A stretch of 64,000 nucleotides of DNA from Crotophaga sulcirostris (lineage: Eukaryota > Chordata > Aves > Cuculiformes > Crotophagidae). Shown here one piece after another: positions 1-12,172 of the stretch (position 1 is its first letter; every line of letters begins with the position of its first letter). The notes under the pieces were generated by a model. It saw only the letters and a list, made by a program, of their open reading frames with translations, had not been told where the DNA came from and did no database searches. The DNA is taken from NCBI GenBank assembly GCA_013397455.1, contig VYZB01000124.1, forward strand, positions 957,751-1,021,750, given 5' to 3'. The position numbers were made by a program, and so were the translations under genes.

Positions 1-3000
1 ATGTGAGATGTGTCCCAGGTACTGGGGGTGGCCCGTACATGGTGTCTCTTGCTGGTGTCGAGACACAGTTTGCAATGTGGTGCCTGTGATGTTGTAGTGA
101 GGAACCTTGCGATTACTCTGGTGGAAGCTGGGACTAAGGATATGTAAATTTAATTCCATTGCTACATAAATCCTCTGTAAGCATGATCCAAATCGTGTTA
201 ATCCAGATCTGTAAAAGGGGACCTTTCTTTTCCTTTTCTTTGGATTGTAAACTCTTTGGGATAGGAATTGTGTGTCTATGTTTGTGTTTGTAGCACTCTG
301 CTCTCGTTTGAGGTATCTACAACACAATGTTTGTGCTGGAAGAATGGCATCAGTTGAAGGTTTTGAGAAAGAGCAAGGTCTTGTCAGTGGACTGAGAGTT
401 CTTCCCCTCTGCAGGAGGAAGCAGGGATACAGAGAGCCCAGAACAGTTCTTTGATTGCAGAACAAAGGAGGAAGTCATTAGGCCACACCCTTTATGTGTT
501 CCCTTCCCTGCCCGGATGTGAATTTCGGACTGGGACTTAAATAATCTTAAAGGTGGAGGAGTGCTTGTTACCTAGAAAAGAAGAGACTGAACGGTCCAGA
601 GCCCGTGCAAGCTGTCGTGCACCAACCTCATCAGGTTGTGCTGCCAGCTGAAACAAGAAGGTACAAACGATTCTGCTTTTCTCCTTTCCATATTTCTTTT
701 TTCCATTAGCTTTAGAGTCAGTTAATGTTTATACAGACTGAGTCACCCACCCCTACCCAGCCACTAAAGAATGCATTTAATTCACAGCTCAAGAAGCAAA
801 CTGAATGTTTAAATTGACTCAACCTTTGTGGAGGCTTTGATCCATTCTGGAGAAGAGTGACTAAGTGAAACCAGGGGAAGTCAGCTCGCAATACCCCAGC
901 TTATGGCTTTTGCTGCAGGATCATTTTCACAAAGAACACCGAGTGTTACAAGCAGTTTGGGAGTGGCATCATGAGTCCTGGAGCCGGGACAATGCCTGCT
1001 TTCTGCAGTGCACAACAGTGCAGAATGACTGGGCAGCAGCCAGTGTCGCAAAACACTTGGGTTTCTTCAGGCTGGTTTTAGAAGTGCCAACCCCTTTGAG
1101 TTCTGGGTTTTGGATACCTTAGAGGGGTTTAATTTTCACAAAGTGCTGAACACACACATTCTGGAAAACAGGACGCTGGAAACTTGTCATATGAAAACCC
1201 TTGGTGGTTGCCTTTCTCAAAATCTGTGCTCTTTGCTCAGTGTTTCAAATGTCAAACCAATGACATTAGAAAAGGCGATTAAATATGGTCAAAGACCGCA
1301 GCATTAAACCAACCTTTTTTTCTCCCTCCCCCCATTATTTGTTTTACTTTTGGAGCGCTGAATGATTTTAATGCAGCAGGATTTAAGGTGTAAATAACTA
1401 ACTGTGTGTGGCTGGTTATGGGCAGATCCTTGCTCTCTCCTCTGGGGACTCTGCACTCTCTGGAAAGCATCCTCTCCGGGCTGGAGTGCCACGCTCCTGT
1501 CTCTGACCACCCTTCCATACCGAACCAAGTGCTTCATCAAATGGGTTTCAGAGCCCTGGGGAAGGGGGTGAATTGTCTCTTATGAGTCGTGCAATTCCTG
1601 TTGTACGGTTCCTGGTGAGCAGCCAGCAATCCCTGCACACTGCCTCTCTTTTCTCCCTCTTATGCACACTCGGTCTCTAGCTTTTCCCTTGCCTTTTGTG
1701 CCAAGAATGTGGTGGGGGAAGGGGGAACCACACAGGAAATGCCTCTTCTTTTCTCTAACGACATTTCCAGCTGCATTTGGATGGGAGAATTCGAGGAGGG
1801 GGAAAGCATCAAATCAGTGGAAAGTTGTTCAGCTGCCAAGTCAAACTGGTACATTTTAGCTCTGGAGACAGTAGAGCCTTTTCTGCTCAATTTTGGCCCA
1901 TTTTTAAAGTTCCGTTTTTGGAAAAGCAGGGGGAAAAGAAGTCAGTGACATCAGTGCTCCTGGTTTTTATTTATATGCATATTTTTTCAGTAAATTGAAG
2001 CCAAATTGTAGCTGTACTTTAAAGGTTGTAAGTGCCATTGGTTTAGGCAGACTTAAGAAGGGTGCTGCCTTTTTCTTTCATAGCAAGGAGTGTCTGCTTG
2101 CCTTTCCATCTTTGGTTTATCTGTCCATCCCCTCGCCCACGTGCAGTGCCAGACCTCCTGCTTGCTGCTTTCCATCCTTCTCCTGGTGGGGTTGTTTGGT
2201 GACGTGCCTGTCACACCTGGGGCGTACGCGACAGCTCTACACTGCAGTGCAGGAGCAGCCCTGTCCAAGGAGCTGTGGGTTGGTCAGTGCAAGGAGAGCC
2301 CTGCAGTTTATGAGCTGCCAGGGGAGCAGAGGGGTTAGCTGCAAAGCAGATCAATGGGAGAGATGTAGATAGTACAGGAGATGAAAGGTGTTCTAACTGG
2401 GTAGCACGGTTTCTGTTCTTCCTCTCGGTCCAACAGGCAGGAGTTGTTCTCCCCAGACTGTCTGAGTGTTGCAGGAGGAGCTGGGCTTTGCCTGTGGCAC
2501 GCTGCGCTTGGAGTTTTTTCTCTCTTATTGGTTTGGTGCCAGCATCCTGAAATCTTTTTTGCAATTCGTGTTCAAACAGTGTTCTTCTTGTGGCTTGTGA
2601 GAGTAAAATTTGTGGTGCACCTAGCAGAAGTGGCAAGCAAGAACTTGAATCTTGCCAATGGTGAATGTTACAGTCTGAAGAGCTGAAGTGCTGTGTATTT
2701 TGCAATTGTTTGCGATATAAACTGTGTTCCTTTGCGCAAGGTGCAGTGAGACATCAAAGCTCTGCAGCAGCCTTACCTTGTGAAAAAAAATATTAAGAGG
2801 AGGAAAAAAGGGGGGAGGAAAAAAAAAGTTGTTATTAGCAGCCTGGTTGTCTGCATTTGGAAAACCTATTAAAAATGCATCACGCTGAGGAGCCAGTCTG
2901 CACAGTGTGTAAAAAAGATGGCTTGCAATAATGCTGTCTGGGTGCTTGGAACCACGGCCTCAGACAAAATACATAGGATGGGGAAAGGGGTAGGAATGAA

Positions 3001-5894
3001 ATTCTGAGAAAAGTTGTTTATTGCCAGTGCAATCGCGTTCTGGACTTGGCCCAAATGTGTGGCTGCACGAGGGTCACAGAGCAACTGCAGCAGGCAGAGA
3101 GCGGAGCAGGGTGAGGAGGGCGCAGGAGGAGATCTCTGAGATGATTTACTGGTGAGGTTACAGAGTGGGAGCTGCAGTTGGGCTCAGCTGGATTGATCCC
3201 AGTCTCTGTTGAGCTGGGCTAACTCAAAGATGGCTTTCTGGAAGTCACATGGCAACACGTTGATGGGAATCTCCATATGACTTAACTGAAACACAAGAGT
3301 TGTTTGATTCTTCTCTTTGCGTTTGTAAGGTTAAAAGGAGCACACAGAGGTAGTGGAGTCCTGAGAAAGAGCACAGGGGGGAGCGGAGAGTCCAGCCTTT
3401 TAGTTCTCTGCGTCTGAGCGAGTCGACATCTCTGTGCTTCACCATGGAGTGAGGTTAAGGCCCTGGCCCAACCCTCAGGTCCCCACCAGCAGGGAAGCTG
3501 AATCAGGCCCTGCGTAAGCATCGTCTTTGTGCCTGTGAGCGTTCCAGCTGCCATCAGAAACAGGCGACGTGATTTCCCTGGGTGCTGCAGGCCTGGCTGA
3601 GTGTCAGGCCTGGTGTGCAGCATCTCACAGGATCCAGCTGTTCATCCTGGGGCTTCTTCCCCCAAATCTGCAGTTGCTGCATTTACCACATAACTGTTCC
3701 TTCTCTGACAGCATGGAAGAGCAGATGGGGTCTAGTACAATGCCAGCTTCTCCGGGGGTGCTCCACTGCCTTCTGTCTCTATCCTTAAAGAGAGGAGCCG
3801 AGAGGGAGTGTTAGAACTTTCTTCTTTCTAGGCTTGAGTCACCATTTGCCCTGAGGGACCCCACAAAAGCAGGGGTCACCAGGCTTGTCCTGCGCATGCT
3901 GTTTTCAGAGCCTACAGGGTAGTGTCCTTGGCTGGGAGCAGTCTCTGCCCTTTGTCTTCTCTCCAGAGCTGCATTCCTTCACCTTTCTACTCGCAAGCCT
4001 TCCCTGGTGTGTTCTGCTGTCCCTTAACAGCTTCCCAAGCACTGAGGGAGGCCCGTACTCCCTGCAGGCTGGGAGGGAAGGAGAAATGAGGCAGCTTGGA
4101 GCCTGCCTCTCTCCACACCAGGGCTTGGTTTCACTGGGCATTTCCATGTGCTGTAGCTGTGCTGTTTTCCACGCCTCACATTGCAGAACAGTTGTAATAC
4201 TGCAAGGTTAGGAGTTCTGACCTTTTGGAAATCTTTTTCTTCGAAAGTTTGAGGATTTTTGTGTTGAAAGTCAAACAAAAAATACTACAGAAACCCCTAA
4301 ACTGTGGTAAATCATTTTTTCCACTCTTTACTTCTCTACTATGCCCTGCTCTTGCCTCTGTCTGTTGAATGGAGATTCTGTGAATGAAATGCTGTTCAGT
4401 GATGGAGCAGAGTATCCAGCAAGGTGTTGTCTCAGAGTCTCTCTGCTCAGAACTTCACTTTAACATTGGAAACAGTTTCTGCTCTTGCAAACATCAATAC
4501 TTGTTGTTTAGATAAAAGAGACCTGGCTCTTGGCACATCACTGAGCTGGTTTCATTCTGTACGGTGGGTGAGGGCGCAGGCAGAATTGTAGAAGAAATGG
4601 GTTCTGTTCTTAGTTGTGCTGGCTTTTGCAGCAGATTGTTCTGTCCAGTTCTGTCTGTCCCTCCACCTGCAGAATGTCAGGTAAATGGCTGTTTTATTTG
4701 TCTGCAGTTTTGATGTCTGCAAAGTTGTATCAGAATGATGCATTCTGCACTATTGTGAGCTGTTGTGACAAACTGCTGCTTATTTAGGGCATTTCTGTGC
4801 ACAATATTTTTTCTGTTGTGTTCAAATTTGCCCTTAGTTATCTGTGATAAGTGCTGTTTCCTAATATTATTAGGCTTATTTTATATATGCATGAGAATTT
4901 GTTGGATAGGTTCAAGGATCTGTCCTTATACATCAGGGTGGAAAAATAACTCCAGGGTCCTGATTCATGGTATTATGTCCCAGTCTGGAGACAGTGGACC
5001 ATTTCCTGTGTCCTCTGGGCATCCTTGGTTTCTACTCATAACATTTGGTGTTTAAAATGTGAAGTCTTCTGCGTCCCCCCTCTTTAATAATTATTTGTGA
5101 GCTGCACCCACTGACTTACTATAAGCTGTATTAGAAAGATGTGACCCAAATAAAACAGCAATTTAAGGTCAGTTGGTGATTTACAGTGTCCTTTTTGATA
5201 CTTGGCTTAAAGAGCTTTGTGCAGGGCTGGGGCAGCGCGTGTTGCGCCGTGGGCAGGCTCTGACAGTGGTGCTGCAGAGCGGCTTCAAAGGCCGCGGAGT
5301 GCTGGTGGCCATGGGAGGTGCTGTGAGATCCACCCCGGGGCCAGCGCACACTGAGGAGCTAAAGTGGAGCAGCAGATAGCCAAAAAGACTTCCTTTGACT
5401 TTTTTTTTTCCATTTTCTTCCGTATTTTCTGGATTTTGGAGTGAGCTGTTACTTTTATTGGCACATGGGGATTGTTGAAGCTATAAGAAGAACAGCAAAC
5501 TGTATGATTATGTGAAAGGTGATAAACTGTTCCTTTTCTTTTAATTGAAAAACTGTTTTTAAGATGATTTGAGGCAGTAGAAGTTCAAAATTAAGTTCCT
5601 GTACTCGTGGCGGTGGAGTACGATACACATTAAAGCCTTTCACCGCTGTCATTAAGTTCACCTCCATACTCTAAGAGAAAGTGAGAAATGAAAAGATAAT
5701 ATTTACTATAAGAGATAAATATTTACCATGTGTGGCTTGGCCAACAGGGCAGTTGGAGTCCAGATAGAACCTCCAGAACTGTGTAAGCATCTGGCAGTGC
5801 CAGGGCAGTGCCAGTCAGCTGCAGGCCACTTCCATTGCTTGTTGGTACAGAAAGCTCCACAGAATTGTCCCATTTGTGCGGTGGGTGCTGATAA
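1..5894 (+). other. SKI intron 1, first part in window; no exon seen
   Basis: No convincing exon, RNA gene or repeat was recognised here. The open frames are short, overlap on both strands and resemble no protein family I know. A purine-only tract lies at about 2793-2828 (A and G runs). Composition is mixed with frequent T-rich stretches, as expected for intron sequence. Confidence 0.6.
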
Positions 5895-6165
5895 AAAGTG
5901 ATAGGACAAGAGGAAATGGCCTCAAGTTGTGCCAGGGGAGGTTGAGGTTGGATATTAGAAAAAATTTCTGTACTGAAAGAGGGGCGAAGCCCTGGCAGAG
6001 GCTGCCCAGGGCAGTGGTGGAGTCTCCATCCCTGGAGGGATTCAAAAAGCCTGTAGATGTGGCACTTCTGGACATGGTTTAGTAGGCACAGTGGGGTTGG
6101 CCTGACTTTGGACTGGATGAGCTTAGAAGTCTCTTCCAAAGTTAACGAATCCATGGTTATGTGAT
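5895..6165 (+). mobile_element. CR1 LINE, truncated 3' end (avian type)
   Basis: The segment matches the 3' end of avian CR1 retrotransposons as I know it. It starts near GTGATAGGACAAGAGGAAA and runs through the GGCCTCAAGTTGTGCCAGG block. It continues with the GGTTGGATATTAGAAAAAA block and the GGCTGCCCAGGGCAGTGGTGGAGTC... block, and ends near GATGAGCTTAGAAGTCTCTT. The short terminal 8-bp repeats typical of CR1 are present only in decayed form (GAATCCATG-like). It is a typical 5'-truncated copy of about 270 bp in sense orientation to SKI, with no reverse transcriptase. It is the best single clue that the genome is avian. Confidence 0.93.
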
Positions 6166-9100
6166 CTCCTTTGGGCAGCCCTGCCCTGTAAGAGAGGAAA
6201 AGCCAGTTAGTTCAGCGTTACTGGCTCCCCGCTGTGCCAACCAGGTTCTGGAGCTGCTGGCCCTCTCCGTAAAGACGGCCCTTTTGCTGGAGCTGGGAGG
6301 CCACGAGTGCAAAGGACTGAAGCCAGGGCTCACGGATGGGTGGGTCTGTACCTGCTCCCCAGGACAGTGGGGACGTTGCTTTGGCCGCCTTATCGCTTGT
6401 ACAGGGAAGGTCACACCTGTGAGCGAGTGGTTGCACACAAGGGTTGTCGTGGGGAAGAGAGCCTGGGAGGATTGTTCCTTCTTCTAGACCAGCTTTACGC
6501 TGGAAATCTTTGTCGCTTAATTTTATTTCTCTTTGGAAACCAGCATAACCTTTTTGAGAGTTGTCTTTGTATTTATCCCACGTCACAGATGTCTTTTTAA
6601 TAGGGAACAGAATGTATTTAGGTCCAATTTTTGTGCAAATACTATTTGCAAAGAAATGTGAATGAGCTGTTTGGTTTTTATTCAAGGCTGTTAGGATTAT
6701 GCAGTCTGGTTTGTGTTCTAGAAAACCCTCTGAGCCTGGTGGGTACCTCATCCCTCTCCATCCCTGGCTGTTCTGGTGACTGCTGGGGGGGGGGAAAAGA
6801 GGGAGGCAGGTAAAAATCAAGAAGTTGGCAAAGCTTTGGTTGCTGTAAAATTGTATTTGTGGTGTGAGGCAGAGGGTACAGCCCCCAGGCAGGCCCCACA
6901 GGACTGGAGAGATGGGGTTGCTGCCCTCGTCCCGCGGAGCTGAGAACAATACCTTGCAGGATCAGATGTGCTTGGCAGCCTGTGGGTATCCTGGACGTTT
7001 CTTTCCATGTCTCCGTGTTTCTCTTGAGTCTGCCTTGGGCCAGGCTGTGTTTGTGGAGCTGGAGGCTGGCTCAGACTTGCTGTTATGTCGGTTTCTATGG
7101 AGGAAAGAAAAACACAGGGGTTGCCAGACCTGGAAGAGTATTAAAAACGGAGAGGGAGGAAGGCGGGGGGGTGGTGAGGGGAGCGCGGGGTGGGGAAGAA
7201 ATGTGATCCTTGCGTGCTCTGAAGGTGAAATCTTGATCTCACCCCTCTCCCCTCATTATTGAATTGTAGGCGGTGGGGTTTGCATTCGCAGGCTCACAGT
7301 GTCAAACAGAAAGATCTGTGTCTGTAACAGAGGTGTGCGTTCGGCAGGGGGTCCCACCTGAAGCCAGGGCTGTTGGTGGTTGACCCCAGCTGCTCTGTCC
7401 CATGGTGTGGGAACAGGTCAGGGCTCACCGGGGTGGATTGCAGAGAGGCTTTAGGTTGTATTTCTGTCACAGCCTTGGGATCATCTGCAGAATTAGAGAT
7501 TAATGGAGCCAGTGTTTCTTGCAGGTGGTTCCAAACTCTCCCTTGCCTTGGTTGGATTTTTAAGTCAGTCTCTGCAAGCTTGGTGCTCCACTCTTTGAGG
7601 AGTTTGGAACTGCTGCCCCCTCCTTCCAGCTACATTTTCAGTTCCATTTCAGTATGTGTGTTTTCAGTGTTTCAGTAGCAACCTCTGGCATCAGATAAAA
7701 GCCCCTGCAACTCTTCCATTAATGGAAACGAATGGGTTTTATCATCTTGCTCTCCGTCTGCCTGGTACAGAAGACATCTCTTAAGATCCTGGCTCCAGGG
7801 AGTTCTTGTAGCTTCCTGTAAAGCGGCGAGGCATTACGTGTCCTGATCGGATACAGGAGGAACCAAAACAAATCAAGAAGAAATTATCTACTCTCAGGTT
7901 AATACTTGTGCCTTTGTCCCTTGAGAGATGTCAGTTTTTAAAGGTATCACTTCAGAGTTGTGTGTTTGGATGATCTCTGAAACTGCTCGCGTCTCCAGAC
8001 TTGTCAACACAGAAAACTCCAACCATTGGTGGGAACCTGTCCTTGTGCACCCGGCACAGTGGGAATCTTGTGGGACTTGCTCCTCCCTTTGGGCTGCTGA
8101 ACAGCTGGAGATGAGACACCCCCCACCCTCGTTCTGCTCCTGACAGGAGCTGGGACAGTCCTGAACCAGAGCTGGTGGTCTCTCTGCAGTGTCCCAGACC
8201 TCAAACAAGAAGGAAATTCTGGGCTTTTCAGGTGTCATTGTAATAATTCAAACTTGGACTGAGGGCGTTGAGATTTGTAAACTTGTTTTCTGACCAGGCC
8301 TCGAGCTGGGTTTCAGGGAAGCTGGAAGCAATTTATGGTTTTGTGTAGAAACCAGACAGAATTTCTGTGGTTTTTTTCCCCTGAGTTTTGGTTTTATTGC
8401 CCTCAGAAATAGTCCAAGGACGTATACAGGCATATGGGGCTGGAGTTAAAAACCCCATCAGTGCAGTTTCTCACGGTAGAATATTGAGTTGTTCCTCATT
8501 ATAAAGAATTTCCCTCTTTTTGAGACCTAAAGGTGCCTCTCTGAAATGCTGAGTCACAGAACTTTGGTATATTTGTCTTCAGAAGAAATCGTTAGTTCTA
8601 GGTTGTGTAAACTTTCCTGGGCTGGTAAAAGTGTGTCACAGTTTGGACTCTTTTTACTGCCACATTTTACATTAGAAATCAACACAAATCAAGGAATGAA
8701 TCCTGTGCTCTGGGCATAAATACTTGCGCCTTATGGCTCAGTGTGATTGCCTTTACAGGTGGATCACATTCTCAGAAATACTTAAAAAGCAGGCACTCTT
8801 TTATATATTGTGTTTACAGAGAAAAGATTGTTTTGGTTTGTTTTTTTTTAAAAAAAGGAACCCATCAGAACCTTACACGTTCCAGACAATCTCAAGGTAA
8901 ATCTGTGCTTGCTCCAGGCAACCCAGTGTCTCTTTTCTTTTTTACCAAATAGGGATAATTTTCTTTTCTAACAGTGCTGCATCTGCCTGTTGTACACTGG
9001 TGTTTTTACTGGGGCAAAACAGAGGCGAGAGAGCAGGACAAGGTACAGGTGTGCACAGTCGGTCATTGCCTGTCCAGGCACAATGGAAAGGAATTCTGTG

Positions 9101-12027
9101 GTAACGGAAAGGAATTCTGTGGTAATGAAAAGATGACCAGGCTCACATGGGATTTTGTTGTGGTTAATGTTGTTTTCAACTGTCCATACAGATCTTATTT
9201 AGAATCTGGCTATTCCTGTTGGATGTCCTGATGTCCTGTAGGATGTTCTGACAGTTTTGGACAGTGTCAGTCTGAAGAGCGTGTTCGCTGCAGACCACAG
9301 GTCAGCATGGGAAAGAGCCGAGGAAACAGGGATTTTCTCCAAATAGCGGCGGGGTTTAGAGCAAAGCCCAGTAAACTTCACCACATTTGCCCTTTTACTG
9401 GGACAGTTCAGCCACCAGGAGAGGCAGCTCCAAACATCTCAATTGCAGCGTGGTCTGGAGGGTGAGACATTTCTGTGGTAATCCCCCTTGTTCCAGCAGC
9501 AGAGCCCTGCGCTGGGAGAGGGAGGCAGGAGGATCCTGTGCTGGTGCCTCTGAAGGATGTGCAGAGTGGTGTGTGCAGAGGTGTGGGACCTGAGTTCTGC
9601 CCAGCACAGCAGGAGGCTGGTCAGTGTGCCCTTGCATAGGACCACAATAAATAGGATTATTTGTGATAACTCCACTAATAATCTGTAGCTGAAAGAGTTT
9701 GATGCATGTGCAGAGAAAAGCAGCTGTGGGCCCAAGCTGCTCGCCTGGAAATCGGGTGTGTGGTAGGGGGGCACAGGCCAGCGAGAGCTGGAGCTCTGCT
9801 GGAACGCTGCCACCCTGGAATCTCCTTGGTTCCCAGCACTCCCCTCAGTAAACATTGGCCTCTGCTGGCAGCTAAAGCAGGGCAAGAGTTTATTTTTATT
9901 TCTTGGAATTCTGTAGACCTGAAATCTCTGTTAAATGTTGACTTTCCAAAGACACAAGCATCAACATTCTGAGCCACTGCTGGTATGAGAAAAGGAGAGA
10001 TTTTAGAGAGCACCAACAGAGCTTGACTGTGGCCTTTCCCAGCCTTCTGTCCCTTCCTCTCCCTGCATTTCTGTGTGATCTGTAGAAGAGCCTGCAGACA
10101 CCCGGGCACCTTCTAGGAACTACGGTTGGTACTTTCAATTTGTTCATAGAAGAAGCTGAGCTGGCAAATTTCTAATCCCATTCCTCTTTTCTTTTTTTTT
10201 CCAAGTGTGTTCATTTAAGTGACTCTGGTGGTTGCCATAGGAAAACCCAGCAGTTCCAAGTCAGTTGCTGAGGTGTTGGCTCACAGGTTGAGTGCACAAT
10301 AGGTGTTCGGGCTTGGCTGAACTCTTAGCAAAAATGGCACCAAATGTCCCTTTTGACTCAGTTTGTAAACTGCATCTGTATATAGAATTAACAGAGACCT
10401 TGTTAAATAGACAGTTTTGAGCTCTGAAAGGGAAAAGGCATCCAGAATTTTACCTTAAGTTTAAGCAATTTTCCACCCAGATGAAGCTCCATGCTGTAAA
10501 GACCTGAGAGGAGAAATGTCTTCCTGTCGCGTAGGTTCATTTGTTACTTTCAAGAGTTTCAGCTATTTGACTTAATTGTTTGTTTCTCTTTCTTCCCAAC
10601 AACAGTTTGGAATTGCTCCAGGTTTGTGTCACACCAGGATGCTGGATAGACAATTGAAAGAATTGAGTTTGTGTTGAATCCTCTCCCACCTCTGAGTCTT
10701 TCTGGTTCAGGGGGATAATCTGTGCGAGTGAATGGTCGGAATTTTCTCCCCAGGTTTCAGATTTTATTCTTTATGACAGCTCTGCAAATCTGGAACGGCT
10801 CCATTGACATCGTCTTGGCATCCATTTGTTGACATTTGTTTCTTTCTATGCATCGTAGCATGTCCCTTCCTGATCTTCTGCTGTGATTATCGGCTCCATT
10901 TCACAGTAACACCAAGACTAGATTCATTTTTATTTGTACTGGAAACCAGAATCATGACCTTCTGTGCTTGATGCTCTGTAAATGCGTAGAGAAGCATTCA
11001 CTTCCTTATTTCTTGAAATCTAATTTGGCAGAAAACGAAGCAAATGAATGAGACATTTCAGAGGAGGGCAGAGGTAATGAGTACGTGGAGCAGCAGTCAG
11101 GATAGCTCTTGTGCAACCTGCTTGTCCTCTCACAACACTAAATATAAAGTTTATAAATGTAAACCATATGGGCTCCCTTCACCCAGTAGGGTCTTTCAGT
11201 TTACCTGAAATCGTATTCAATAAGAGAGCAGAAAAGTGTTCTGAAGAGGAATAGAGAGGTTTTATGGATGAGGAGAATTCCATCCAGTGAACGCTCTTGT
11301 GTGCAAAGATGGCATCTCCATGCAGCGTCAGTAGGCACTACCAGTCCTGCTGTCTTCTGCAAAGGTTGAAAGATTGTCCCCTAGACATTTTCTGTGTGAA
11401 ATAAAGTTGTTCAAATTTGGGAAAGAACAGAAGTGATGGCAGAATCAGAGTTTTTGGGGTTCAGATTTTTGCTGTTGTTTGTTTTAAAGATGAATTCCAA
11501 AGCCCCTCAGCTGTGTAGTAAAACCAGTAACACCTACTTTGCCCTCTTTCACTTCCTGTGTTATCTGTGCATTCCATCGTTCCAGCTGTTCACATTGGAT
11601 TTGGGCAAAAACATTTTCTTCTCATGAAGGTTGTTTATACCAAACGCATTTGCTACCTTACTGTAAATCTGCTCAGCAACCCTGAACTGTATTGACAAAG
11701 CCGAAATGCCGAGCAGCTGTCGGAGTCAGCACCGACTGTAGGGACACTGCTTGGGTGTTTATAGTGCATCCTGGAACCTCCAGTAAGGCTCCTCGGGCTC
11801 TAAGTATCCTTTTAATTTACACAGATGTTTCTTCATCATCTATTCTTCTCAGGCTCTTGGAATGATCAACAATTTAGTCTAATTGTGCTGGATGTTTGGG
11901 TTGTGAGGCTGTTTATTTTGTCTGTATGTCTGGAATATTCACTCTTTCAAGGACTTGACTCCACAGACCGCACATGGTTTAGAGAGGAATGGGCTGTGTG
12001 TTTGCTAAACCTTGAAGATGATGTTAC
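6166..12027 (+). other. SKI intron 1; no exon seen
   Basis: No recognised exon. It contains a 243-codon minus-strand open frame at 6218-6949 with no recognised homology (see findings), a run of ten G at 6785-6794, a perfect-to-one-mismatch 21-bp tandem duplication at 9085-9126, and otherwise mixed-composition intron sequence. Confidence 0.55.
9085..9126 (+). repeat. Two-copy 21-bp tandem duplication
   Basis: Two adjacent 21-bp units start with GGAAAGGAATTCTGTGG. The first occupies 9085-9105 and the second 9106-9126, differing only in the last base (C versus T). This is direct sequence evidence of a recent local duplication within intron 1. No function is implied. Confidence 0.9.
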
Positions 12028-12172
12028 CGAGCTGGGTTTCAAGCACAGTCCTTCCAGTCCTGACTCTGCCACGTGGCAGCTTGCTTCACCCACCTACGTG
12101 CCACGTATGTAGAAGGACAGTGGTGATGGTAATTACCTGTTAATAAAACGGCTTGAGATCCATGGATAAGGA
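12028..12172 (+). mobile_element. MIR-like SINE remnant, sense orientation
   Basis: The order of short blocks follows the MIR/CORE-SINE consensus as I know it: CCTGACTCTGCCACGTGGCAGCTTG, then a tract near CACCTACGTGCC. Next come GGTGATGGTAATTACCTGTTAATAAA and a terminal block GGCTTGAGATCCATGGAT, resembling the 'cgctttgagatcc' end of sauropsid MIR-type SINEs. It is old and diverged, so boundaries are approximate. Confidence 0.55.
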
